Positions 27,657 through 39,869 of a stretch of 64,000 nucleotides of DNA are shown piece after piece. The position numbers and the translations under genes are program-made. Within the stretch, counting starts at the first letter, position 1; each line of letters starts with the position of its first letter. This DNA is from Lethocerus indicus (Eukaryota > Arthropoda > Insecta > Hemiptera > Belostomatidae): the NCBI GenBank assembly GCA_019843655.1, contig JACDQD010000105.1:434001-498000 (forward strand), in the 5' to 3' direction. The notes under the pieces were generated by a model. The model searched no databases, was not told where the DNA came from, and saw only the letters and a list, made by a program, of their open reading frames with translations.

Positions 27657-30600
27657 GCTAACTGTAAAACCCGAAAAACGTCGCGGGCAAATTCGATACA
27701 AATCATATATCTGTTTTTCGTTTTCGACGTCTCGTATGAAGACGGGTAATGAGAGTCGGGCACAGGTTTATTTCACGGTTCATCATATTGTCTACCATTG
27801 TATACTCCTTTGAGGGGAAAAAACTTTATTTTCCCGCGAGTTTTTCGGTTGAATTGTATCGCTGGTGCGGGTGCGTAAAATTGTAGCACGTAGAACAGCC
27901 GTTGTACTTCCCAAACGCGAGACGTCCTATCTGCAGACATTTGATGCCTCTCAGCGTGGCGAAGAAAAAAAACTTCGTATCCGAATACAGCAGAGGTATA
28001 ACTTCAAGGCGAGCCCCAGAATGAAAACGTACCACCTGGCGACCTTGCTTAAATTTTTGCTTCATACATTTAGGAAATGAAAAATGTCACATACCAATTC
28101 TATGAGATACGTTTTGGTATTAAATCATATAATGCCTAAATTTAGTGGATTGGTCACCGAATTTAAATTACTAATGATGTTTCCTTCAGGCTGTCGACCT
28201 TTAATTCGTAATGTTGATTTAATTAGACAAGATCAGTAGAATACATGCGTCCAAAATTCCATTTTGTATTTCGATATTCTTCTTCATATCTTGCTGTAGT
28301 ATATTTTACTATTTAAATTATTATATAAACAAGGAAAGTGTCGACAGGCATCGGATAATCTTCAGTAGGCAATTCGTACCACCGCCGTTGAATCTCCATT
28401 GAATGACAACACTCGAGAGAGTTGATTATCTTGTGAAATTGCTGCTCAAGTTTTACAAAGGGAGGAACAATGCGTCGTTTAGGTTGTAGTCGAGCGGGAT
28501 TCTTTCCTTTCGCGTAATCCCTACTTATTTTCTTGTTCAGAGCAAGCGTCTACCTTAATTCTTAGGATGCTAACATGACGAGTACCTTTCGCTAATAAAG
28601 AGCCGTTGCGAGGCAGCTTTATTTTTATGCAAATATTTCCGTCGCCATGAATTCCGGTTATTTTATTTTCGACATATATATCCGAACATCAAGATAATTA
28701 AACAATGTACGATTGATATAGTACTAAACCACTGCAGATGGGATTGGTACCGTTAAAACACCCACATCCGATTGGTTGTCTCCTACCCACATATTTACAA
28801 AGCCACATATTTTACTTACTTTTCCAATATTATATATATGTAATAATTGTTTACATAAATATTTTTAAAACAAATAATTGAAGTGATTCCTCTTATTCTA
28901 CAAAAGCCACTTTATTACTAATACGAGAGATGATATTTGGTAAATCACAACGAATAGTAAAAATGGAAAACATTTCTCAGTGTTTTCAATAGACAATTTA
29001 TAGTGATACATATGGAACCCCACTCATTATCGTTAAGGACATCATTTCGTAAACGTAAAAATATTAAAACTGGAGACGTCGGGTTCAATTAAAAAAAAAA
29101 AATATGAAGAAAAGCAAGCCGAGGATCTCGGCGAATCGGCCTTCGGGGGGAGGAACTCGTTAAGACATTTGTGAAGGAAGGTCGGGTAAAAAGGCCCCCC
29201 TGCCCCCTACCACCCGCGTTTCTCTAATTGGTTTTCATTAGCGGAAAAACCCCCTCTTATCTAGCCCTCGTGATAAGCTCCAATCCGCCCGGTTTTCAAC
29301 TCCAGTCAATTTCCTCCCCGCCCCCAGCACCACTAATTCACCGTCTCAATCTCGTAACGTTTGTCTGTCGACGGGCTCTTAATTCATCGTTAATCCGAGC
29401 GGGGCCCACGCCTTTAGGGGGGGCGGGGTGGTTGGCGGAGTTGGGGGCGGTTTGATTACTGTCGGTTTTAAATAACCAAACGGGGAAACGTTAAGGCGGT
29501 TTTATAATTTCGGCCCGCGAAGCTTTACCGATAAGCGCGCCCCCCTCTCCCTCCCCGCCCATTCTAATTTAATTAATTTTCTCCAGGAAGACATTCTAAA
29601 ACAGGGAAACGAATTCCGGCCGAAGTATCCGATAGAGTGCAGTCAATATTCATCTGCAGAAATGTAATATTCGCGCATTGGAATCTGTGCGGTGTGGTTA
29701 GGTCGAACGACATAAGTTCGGCACTGATCGATTGATGCTAACAATTGCTTCTAGGACAACCTTATCATTGCGGGGTTCACCGCCCTCTCTACTGACATAC
29801 TGATAAACACTGTCAGTTAGTATAGGATTTATATTCGACATATAATGGACATTTTTATAGAATCAAGTGGATCCTAGTTGGAGCCTACAACATTCAGAAT
29901 ACACAAAATCGGTTTCATTCAATAAATTATTTTCTTAACAATAAGGATGGGAAATTATGTTTACCGGCCTGAACATATATTCAACGCAATATTCACTTCA
30001 ACTTGGGGCGGATTATCAACGTCATTTCAGCGTTCATAAATGCGCACGTGTGCGATTTCATGGTCGCAAGTGTCCTATTTCCCTTCGGAAGATTGAGAAC
30101 TGAATACTCAGCAGCGGGGAAAGTACTCGGGGATAGCGGGGCTTATTTATAGAAAGCGGCGAAGGCCAAAAGAAAGGCTCTATTTGCCGGCTTCCACGTC
30201 TGCAGGTCCGTGCGTTGCATTCGCACCGAGCTGGACGGAGTACTGCACCACTCTTCTGGCCGGACAAGCGGATATTACGTGTGTATGTGTTGTATTTGAG
30301 GGTGTAATTTTATTTTTCATAGAATTTATTCTTCCGCCGCCCAGACGAAAGCGACTCCCCGGTCATTAATGTGAGTACCCTTGCGATTAATTTCGTTTGT
30401 CGTGTGCAATCATCCTGACCCTAAGACATTGGTAACATTGCGAACATTTTCCACTGCGATCGGAGTTTTATTCCATACTGGGATATACATAATTGGCATA
30501 CTAGGGCAATGTGCCTTCAGAATCCTACTTTCCATAAACGAGCAATATATTACACTATACAACTCATACAAATCATATAAACAATCCTATCCAGAATTTA

Positions 30601-32740
30601 TTTGATAGGATAGGATACACTGATAGGATTTGCTCAGTGGCCATCGGCCAAATCTTAGGCAACGCCAAATTGATTGAGAGTTTTAATTGTCCTTCTGAAA
30701 GTTTGGAATCGGTACCGCTCGACGCGAATAAATTACACCCGGTAATAGAATAGAGTTAATATTCCGTTTAAAATAATCAAGGCGTGCTGGGCGTTCAGTC
30801 GGAAAAATTGCGGCGGTTTCACCGGCGCAATAAAGTTTCCAAGTTTATGACTGATACGAGGACGGCGATGATGATGTTGCGGCGGCGTCGGCGAAACCGG
30901 AAATGAAGGGAGGCCGAGGCGTCTCGTTATCTGGAGGCGGTGGGGCTCTCTACATCGCCGGAAGTCGACACCTCGCCCCCTCCCCCGCCCTGAGGCCGTT
31001 TTAACGTCTAACCCCTTCATTCAACCCCCCCTCGACAGATAGTGTTCCTCTTACGCCGTTTCTAATCGTGCCCACGTTGAAATAAGGCAGCAAATATCGG
31101 AGTAAATGTATGAATTCACCAATGGCGCGAGCTCAATTTAACACTTACCATTCAGTGTTATTGAATGCCAAATTTACTGTTCCATTTGAATATAGGTCTC
31201 CTAATATCGAATAACAATAAAAATTAATGTTACGATATGAAATGCGCTGTGAGGGGAATCTCGTGCGGTGGAAGTATCGCATCGAAATCTACCAGACGTT
31301 ATCCCCGTTTCATATGAGAATTTAGGTTATAAAGGCTTTATTTATATACACATAAAAATATCATCGGAAACAAGAAGGATTTTAAGTGTGATGTATTATC
31401 TCATTAATACGATTATTATTGTCATTTCTATTTTTGAAAAGGTGTTTTAAGATTGTGCCCAATATTTTTGGTCATTTCTTATTGTAATCATCGGGTAAAA
31501 TCAGTATGAAAAAATCAGATCATATCGTAATTTACTTACGTGAAAACAGGATACCTCAGTAGAGATCTTCCTTCAGAAGGTTATTCATTTTCAACACCGA
31601 CTTTGAATAATTTCAACGAGAAATATCCGTGTCGCCCATTTGAAAAGTCCTTTCGAAGTTTCAACGACCAAGACACCAAGGCCATATTGAGGCGAATCTC
31701 GGATTGGTTTAAAAGCGGGAGGAGGGACGAGTTAATGAAAATGAAAATTAATTACCAGATTCCGACGGGCCAAAAAACAGGAAGAGCCCGATATCCAAGG
31801 ATCTCCTCCTTAATTTTGATCAGAGGAGGGCGGTGCCTTACTTAATTCTTCTCGTTTCCACCCTCAAATCAAACAAGTCAACCCACTCCCCACCCTCCTT
31901 TAGGAGTCATAATCGAATTTCAATTAAAACCTAAAGTGACAGACAGACATTGATTTCCTCAAGGGCAACATTTTGATATAGAACCGCGATTAAAAGTGGC
32001 ACGAAACACGAGTTCCTTTTATTTAAATATTTACGGTGGGTAAATATTTATTTACTGTTTATTTATTTAGTGTTTTAGATAGTTTTTAGCTGGATGACGG
32101 TTTTCTGCGATTACATAAGTTTTATTTGCAATTTTATGTGATTTTATATTCGTGGAAACTGTTGGATTTAGGAAAATTTGCTTGTAACTGAATATCCGCT
32201 CTTTTGTTTTTTGACTTTTGCTTACTTGGACCTAATTAATGCATCGTGTAATTTTGTGCGGTCACATAATCGCCATGGTAACACGTGGAGAAACTTTTTT
32301 TCCTTTTTTGAACTTCGACAATTTGAAGTCGACAATTCTTACTATCGTTAGATCTGGGACTTAACGAGAAGCTATTTTGCCTTCATTACCACTACATAAA
32401 TGAAATCGATTAAAGTTTTGGAAGAAACGATTTGAGAAGCCCAGAAAAATTAAATATTGAAGTCGGTATTCATTCGAAGTTACCGTGTGGCCTTCACTCA
32501 GCAACGGTATATCTTAACGGGAAATATGTATTTGGAATTCAAAAAAAGAGGTCAATGAAATGTTATTTATTTCTACTGAATAAAGCTGTACAACGTATAT
32601 GCCGATCAAAGTGTCTGTGTACAGACTAGAACTAGTAATTACAGTTTATGAGTCACTTAGGCGGTGAGGTTAAGTAGATCATTTCCAATCTCTTCGTTAC
32701 CCTTGTACTTAATTTCTTATCGACTTTATTTTTGTTCCAG

Positions 32741-35144
32741 GCAGAAGAATTGAACTCAATTGTAGGTAATGCTTTTCGGATGGCGTACGCGGCCCAGCTT
32801 CAGCCGAATTTCCAGCAAGTAATACAACTACAGGACACCGAACCCCAGCCAATAGTTTGGGTACGATAACTTAATTTAGTTTGGAAATAAAATAAAAAAT
32901 TGTAGCGTTTTTGGAATAATTGTTTGCTCAATAAACTATTTCACACAAGCATATAACCTTCTTAGAACTAGCATGTCCTACGTGGGCGGCTCTCGACGTC
33001 GAATTCTTGTGTTTTTAATTCCAAAAATCAGGTATATCAATGGCCAAGACTAACATCGGATTTTCGATTCATGATTCCGTATATTTTGCTTCTATCTGCT
33101 TCAATGTACCTGATATGCGAATCAGTAAATATTTTCCATACTGTCAGCCATTAAAATACACGAAAAAATAGAACTTTTGAAAATAAAGTGCTTAATATAA
33201 ATAAATGTGCGAGGAGCGGGATGAGACTAATCTTTAAATTGTATTTGTGCGTGCAGCCGAAGAAGATTCCTTCAAGCAAGGTGAGCAGCGGAGGGGTGGT
33301 GACCGGTGTCGTCGGTGGGGGGATGATGAACGTGGTCGGGGGCGGTGGCGGGGGCAAGAGCGGTGGTGGTCCACAGGCGCCGCCCCCGGGCTCCATACCG
33401 GGCCTGAGGGGCTACACGGGCACAGGCACCACCGGGTCGGTGGGGGGCGGGGGCAGCAGCGGCAGCGCCCTCAGCACGCCCAGCTCGGAGGAGAGCAATT
33501 CCCCGACAGAGCTCAACTCTGCCAAGCGGCTCGGCGACAAGCCCCCGCTCGTCAAGCGACTCGCACTCGGCAACACCCCGACCGACGAAAACGGCCCTTC
33601 TCAGGGCCACATGACTCTACACAATCAATCGGGACCCATCACTGAGAAAAATCAGCTCATCGTCCGCGACACCACCACCAATCATAAACTAATAGACATC
33701 GAAAATAACAGGTGGGTACTATTCGCGAGTATCTTGGTATTCCAGTTTTTCATAATGTATGGTAATGTCCCTCCTGAATACGTGGTGGTACAGGGGCTGG
33801 ATGTTTTTACTTTAGAAACGAGACAAATATCTTCCCTGTTCAAGATTTACGGAGAGCACCTCATAGTCTGAAATGACCTAACAGACCTAAGTTCGTTTAT
33901 TCATTCGCCCGGTAGTCCTGTGAGGAAATCTGTCCCAAATTCCAGGAAAACCAGTTTATTATTTGGTTTAGAATGCAGTATTGTATAATTTCTTATCGAT
34001 ATTTATCAGACTGACGGACAGCCCACCGAGCAGCGAAGGGAAAAGGAGGACCGGAGGTTCGACGACGCATCCCCCGCCTGCTCCCCCGGAGAGGACCGAC
34101 TCACTTAACAACAAACCCGAGGAGGAACTCAAGACGGCTCCTTGGTTCCAGGCTGGCATACCCAGGTACAATACCACTACAGATCACAGTCAATATTGAG
34201 CACTACTACTAGTACAACTATAAAAGTTAAACGTACGAAATAAATACGAGCGCGAGATAAAAATTATTTTTTACGCATTTCACCGATGTCGTAGTTTTAA
34301 CAGTCGCAAATATCAATTGTATATATTACGTTTGGTTCGTCCATTTTGTTCCTCGAGCAGGGAGATCACACTGGAAGTGTTGGGCCACGAGCCGGTTGGG
34401 TCGTTCATGGTGCGCGAGAGCACCACCAAACCCGGCTGCTACGCTCTCTCCCTCAGAGTACCACAAGAATTCCAACCCCTCGGCATAGCCCACTATCTCA
34501 TCATTAGGACCAACAAGGGATACAAAATAAAGGTAAGCGCTCATTTCGACCGATCCCCTTTATGATGACTCCCAACGGATTCTATGTAATTCATTGAGCA
34601 CAGTATGTTCTGTCTCCTTACAACTGGTTGGTATAAGACTATACTAACAAATTCAAATTACTAACCAAATAACAATTTGAATGGAACCATAACAGAAATT
34701 GTTCTGATATTACGAATGTATAATCATGGGAAACACTTAACGCTTTATTCTTATAGGTTATCAGCCATTAGCGTCATTAACAATAGCAGCACTAAAATTA
34801 ACTTTTTCACATTAAAATTGTTGAACTTTAAACATAAAATTTAATGAAACAAAAAAATCATAATTTTTAATTTCTCAAAAAAGAAAATTGAAATAGAATC
34901 TCTTAGAGATTCAAGTGCATACAGAATCTTAAAATAATATTTTATGTATGTATGTATGTATCCTATTTTTCCATACTGTCTCAATATCCAAATTTTTAAA
35001 TGTTGCAGGGTTTCACAAAAGAGTTTAGCACTTTGACTGCACTGATAACACACCACTCTGTGATGCCAGAGCTACTTCCTTGCCCCCTATCTCTTAACAG
35101 GTAAAACTTCCAGCTATTTGTATATAAATTTGTGCTTCATGTTA

Positions 35145-35198
<54 letters not shown>

Positions 35199-35705
35199 CT
35201 TTAATGCTTTTCCCTTCCATATCAGTAATTACATTAACTGACAAGGTTTGGTTAGGTCTTCCTAATATAATATTCGTGAAGTCTTCATTATTATTGTGAG
35301 TTTGTGCATGAAGTACAACCTCCCACCAGTTTGAAAGACTAAGAAAAATGTATTAGTTACACAAAATATCCTAGTAAGTAAATATAATTCCTGTCTAATC
35401 ATTTCTCAGAACCTGATCTAATTGTGAAACTATCATTCTCCATTTATTATTAGCTGGACTCTTGTCAATTCTTACCCTGTCTGTCTATACAATCCAGGAA
35501 ATAAGTGCTACAATACCGACATTTAGATGAAACTGATCTAAATTGTCTAAAGTGATATTACAAGGACTTATTTCTTATGTCTAACAGGTACAATCCAAGC
35601 TTTGCCAAATCAGATTCAAACAAAGATTTTGCTGACATCGATTCAGATCCAGATTACAACACACTGGCCGATTTCAGAAAAATGATGGCGGATCTCAATG
35701 TATGA
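32741..35705 (+). CDS. EgfrAP: PTB-SH2 adaptor protein, 3' part of gene (EGFR adaptor-like)
   Basis: Six exons join in phase: 32741-32860, 33257-33711, 34010-34165, 34361-34532, 35009-35100 and 35588-35705 (stop TGA). They give 370 residues. The first 25 (AEELNSIVGNAFRMAYA) are the typical last helix of a PTB domain. A linker rich in Gly, Ser and Pro follows, with GGGGGG and PPAPPE runs. Residues about 237-333 form an SH2 domain starting WFQAGIPR, with the phosphotyrosine arginine in FMVREST and the HYLI histidine. A 37-residue acidic tail ends it. The SH2 is tensin-like (THHSVMPELLPCPL), but the order PTB then SH2 is unlike tensin. That order fits cytoplasmic adaptors acting at phosphorylated receptors; the insect EGFR adaptor protein is my best family call, from memory. 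Upstream exons are not in the visible part. Confidence 0.75.
34943..34962. repeat. (TATG)n microsatellite
   Basis: About five TATG/TGTA units in the adaptor intron between 34532 and 35009. Confidence 0.8.
35154..35194. repeat. (TA)n microsatellite in last adaptor intron
   Basis: About twenty uninterrupted TA units, shortly after the donor at 35101. Confidence 0.95.
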
Positions 35706-35961
35706 GAAGATTCCTGTTCAATGCTCCATCAAAAACAACGCATACTTGATTCAGTTCAGAATCTGCCCAGCTGATGAATGGCCTTCCTTCAACTGTGTCT
35801 GGGTGTATATTACTGGTTTGAAATATAAGTGTGCCACAAACTCTTAATTATTGTGTCAGCTGTGACAAATTGGAATTTAACTAATGGTTAGGAAGATTCC
35901 TGGTCAGAAAAGTGTAAGGATACAATTATGAAAACTGCAGAACATTGGATTTCTATCCAGA

Positions 35962-36022
<61 letters not shown>

Positions 36023-39000
36023 CTTGAAATTAGTTTAAAAAGTTAAAAATAGAGCATATGATGTTTCAGAGAATAATATTCGAATGATAAACTGTTTCTA
36101 CTCCCATTTTTGGTTTGTACTTGGACCATTTTTAGCTTTTCCTCAAACTGATAACATTTGGAGAAATTTAGTAATTGTACTTTCTCTAATAAATAATTCA
36201 TTATTTGCATTTGTTTAACAACATCTTCACTGATGCCTTATAATGAACATTATCCTAATTTGAAAAAGTGTATTTTGACACTCTGATTATAACTAAGACA
36301 TAAATGATATATATAAATATGATCCCAGTCAGCTAACTAAAAATTATCTGAAATGAAAAATGTCTGCACATTTGCATATTATGCATATTTGAGTCACTAG
36401 AAATAAACATGTATACAATGCATTATATTTCTTCACTTGAATAAGAAATATATTAAAAATATACCTGATTTGTCAGTTTAAAGTGACAAATCTGTTGTGG
36501 TTTTTTTCTATTTTTTTTTAACATTTTATGCATGACATGACTTAAATTTCCAACAATTTTTTTCATCTACAAAATGTTGGCCTTACTTTTACCTTTCCCA
36601 CATTTATTCAATAATTTGATTTTTAATTTTGTGATTTTTAAGGGAGTGATGTAGTTTAATTAGTATCCTTGCACATGTAATATCTCCTGAAGACAAAGTC
36701 TGAATATTCTCCTCTTAAAATTAGTTGGAGGAATAATTCATTTACCCGTCTGTAAATGCCAGTATTTACTGGACTATGTGCAATTCAAAATTGTGTTTAA
36801 TTTATGTGTTATACATATTAGTATGATGTGCATATTACTACATTTTTTATTTTGTGTAGTTGAAATGCAGCTTGAACATCAGATGTGAGTATTCCTTTTC
36901 TTCTGAAATTTAATTTTTTCTACACCAATTGTATTAGAAAAAAGGAATGTAAATGTGATAAAATATTTTATGAAATGACAAAATATGGGAAGTGAAAATA
37001 TCTAATTTTCATTCATTATATATTGAATTTTTCCTGTTAAGTATAAACTAACAGCAGATTGATTCTTCATGTTTCTTTGAGCCTACTGCACTTCTACTTG
37101 TATAAAATGTCCTCATTTCATGTCTTCATTTCATAGAAGGAAGCTTCATTTCATTTTAGGGCTGGTATCTTGTCTCAGTTTAAATTTATTATTCTTCAAC
37201 TTGCAGACAAATTTATTTATTTATTAAATTAAATAAATTGTGGAAAAATGGGAAATAAATATTTATTTAACCAGATGTGATTATGGTTTCAAACACAAAA
37301 CAATGTATGAAATTTGATGAAGAATGTTTGCTGGAATTATATTGAAATAAAATTCAGGACAACATTTAATGTACTAGGCTTTTGATATTATTGTTTTAAA
37401 ATATCTTACTATGTTTTAGCCCATTGTTCCTGAATATTAATTCCTATAAGAAATCAAAATTTCATGATTAATAGCATCTATATCGCTATGAATAAGACTC
37501 ATTCCCTAAATTGAAATCTAAGAAAAGTGTCTTCTTTGTAACTTCCACCCCACATAATAAATTTTACATTTTTAAAAATGTAATATCTTAAGGAGAATAT
37601 ATTGATAAATTTAGATTGGCTAGTCGTCTCCAGTGCACCCTTGGCTTAAAACTGATTGTGCCTCCCAAAGGACTGTGTTAATAATAAATAAAAAAAATTA
37701 TACAAAAAAGTATTATAATAATTATTATTATTAATTCAATTGCAATGATGTTTCTGCATATACTTGGGGATAATTTAATTACTTCATTTTATTTTGTGAA
37801 AATTGTACTAACATTATATAGAAGTTAATATGGACAATATCGTTAACCATTATTAATATAACAAGATATTTAATGTAAAATAAGTACAATATAATCATAT
37901 ATATATTTGTTACATATTTAAATTTTAATACGAGGATTGTGCTATTTGAAACATGTGTATGTTTCCCCATTTCTCCCATATGCATAGTATTTCTGTTTCT
38001 TATATTTATCCTGATAACAAAGACATTCATTGAATGTTTAAAATTGCTAATATATAGTTTAGGTGACTGAACATTGTGAATCCTTCCCCAGCTTTTGTGA
38101 GTTATGTAATTTCTGAGAATATGAAATAAAACTAGGAGATACAATTTTTGTTTAAGTAGTCATTGAAAAGTTGATATTGTTGTAATTTACATTGTTACAT
38201 ATAATGAATATCCAAGAGTAAATTATTGAATATGTGGATGTAATATTTGGAATTGATTATTATTTTTGTTGAACTTCTTTTAATAAATGAAACTGTTAAT
38301 GTAAACTAAACATTTCAACAGTCGGTTCTTCTCGGATTTCTTATTTAATGTCATTTGGAACTGAAAAATTTTCATTTGTTCCAATATTCATCAAGTGTCC
38401 TTGCCCCATTATTAATCTTAACAAAATATATTTGATACATTTATTTTGCCATTCGTGATGATGACATATTTAATACTTCATAAATAATAAATCCATTTTG
38501 TGAATGAAAAATATTTTCTAAAAGTAGACCAATATAGTCTCCATTTCATGCCATTCTAAATTTCAAGTTTCTTCTGGTTAAATAAATTTATCGTGACATT
38601 AATTTCATTATATTAAACTAGATTAAGTGTACATAAATTTAGGTGAAAATTACTTTTCAAAAATAACTTATTAATTGTTAATTTTGAATTTCTCCTATTT
38701 TCACTGGAAATTCGAGAAGAAAAATTATTGTTATAATTCAATTGTAATTCCCAAAGCTGGATGTATAATTTTTGTCTTGGTATATTTACTGTACAGTAAT
38801 AACTGATCAGATTGTGTGGCTTAACTGATTGTTTGTGTAAATTAATTTTAATTAAGGAAAAGAAAAACTAAGAAATGGCATAGAGATGTTGAGCAAGTAC
38901 TGGAATGAATGAATTTTTAGAGAACGTGAGTGATAATATCAGATGATGTATTTAACTTTAATGTTGCGAGACATGTTGCTATGTTAAAAGCTAATTTTGT

Positions 39001-39788
39001 TATTTCGTACCAAGTTGTAAAAATCATTTTGTTAAGTCTCTAGACCAATGATGGGAACTAGGTCAGCTAGTCAGTAATATCTGTGTTATGTATAAATTTG
39101 AAAAAAAAAATAAAAATAAAAAAATATTAGCTTTGGGAAAAATATTTAATCCAAAACCAATGTAAATGTTATTTTCAATAATATGTTTAATTAATAATTC
39201 TCGCATTTCATTTAATATCATCTCCCCACTACCTCTATTTGGTTCTTAACACTTAAAATGGCTATTTACACTACTCAGCATAAAATGCAGCATTAATCAA
39301 TGTGTAAACATTTTTAACTTTTTAAAAAATAGCCATGTTCTCCAAAACGAAGTAAAAACGTTCATACCTGGTGCCATGAAAGATCGTTCAATTAGTGTCG
39401 ATGGATTGTACTTTACCTACGCAATGCAGGGAGTCCTACCTCTTCGGAGGTATTTAACCTATTTTTTAAGCATCTTAAATCCTCGGGAAGGCGCTATTTT
39501 AGCCCAACATACAATCAAATCGCGTCTACTCTTCCAAATACATCGTTCCAAATTTCGTTCAAACTGGAAAACCTACCAGAAACGTAAACATTGGGCGCGC
39601 GTTTTTTATACATTCCCTGACTTCAGAGTAGATACAGTTAACCCGCTCCCCCCGTACCGGCGTGTTGGGTAACCGAAAGCGTATTTCGACGGCCGCGGGT
39701 GGTGAAAGACAATGGGGAGAAAGAGGAGTAGGGGAGAGGGCGAGCCCGAGGAGAGGGCCAGTGAGCCGGAGACCAGAGGAGGAGCGGG
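35706..39788 (+). other. Adaptor 3' UTR and intergenic stretch, AT-rich and CpG-poor
   Basis: No coding exon is visible. Many AATAAA-like signals occur in this AT-rich sequence, so the adaptor poly(A) site cannot be chosen. The CpG-poor character that begins at about 34.8 kb continues to about 39.3 kb, which suggests a long 3' UTR or continued transcription. The last 450 bases become CpG-rich again ahead of the secreted-protein gene. A short open frame at 39376-39672 has no recognisable feature and is not called. Confidence 0.5.
35967..36021. repeat. (TA)n microsatellite in adaptor 3' region
   Basis: More than 25 TA units about 260 bases after the adaptor stop codon, so probably inside its 3' UTR. 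Confidence 0.95.
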
Positions 39789-39869
39789 ATGTGGACCTCT
39801 AACGGAGGAAGACTGGCGATGGCGGTGGCGGTGTTGGGGGCTGTGGGGCCGCTGATGACGGCGGCCAGC
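39789..39869 (+). other. Predicted signal peptide coding segment
   Basis: The first roughly 27 codons encode Arg near the start, then a long Ala/Val/Leu/Gly core. Cleavage is plausible near the AASLG segment. This points to entry into the secretory pathway, and no later membrane segment is apparent. Confidence 0.65.

Larger units (their letters stand above)
1..32740 (+). other. Exon-free CpG-rich stretch, probably the long intron upstream of the adaptor gene
   Basis: I find no exon here that I can support. The longest open frames, for example 193 codons at 6008-6589, have no domain, repeat or family likeness and no splice context. The first visible adaptor exon opens at 32741 in the last helix of a PTB domain, so the rest of that domain must lie upstream. 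I cannot find it here, so the likeliest reading is that this stretch is all or most of one intron. It contains a ratchet-type splice junction at 18228/18229, two hairpin repeats, microsatellites and GC-rich blocks, for example 2760-2960, 4670-5010, 22960-23350, 29100-29600 and 30780-31030. CpG is frequent throughout. An undetected small upstream exon or a non-coding RNA cannot be excluded. Confidence 0.5.

Noticed and set aside
33151..33396. Minus-strand Pro/Gly-rich frames opposite the adaptor linker exon
   Set aside because: Shadows of the GC-rich adaptor exon 33257-33711.
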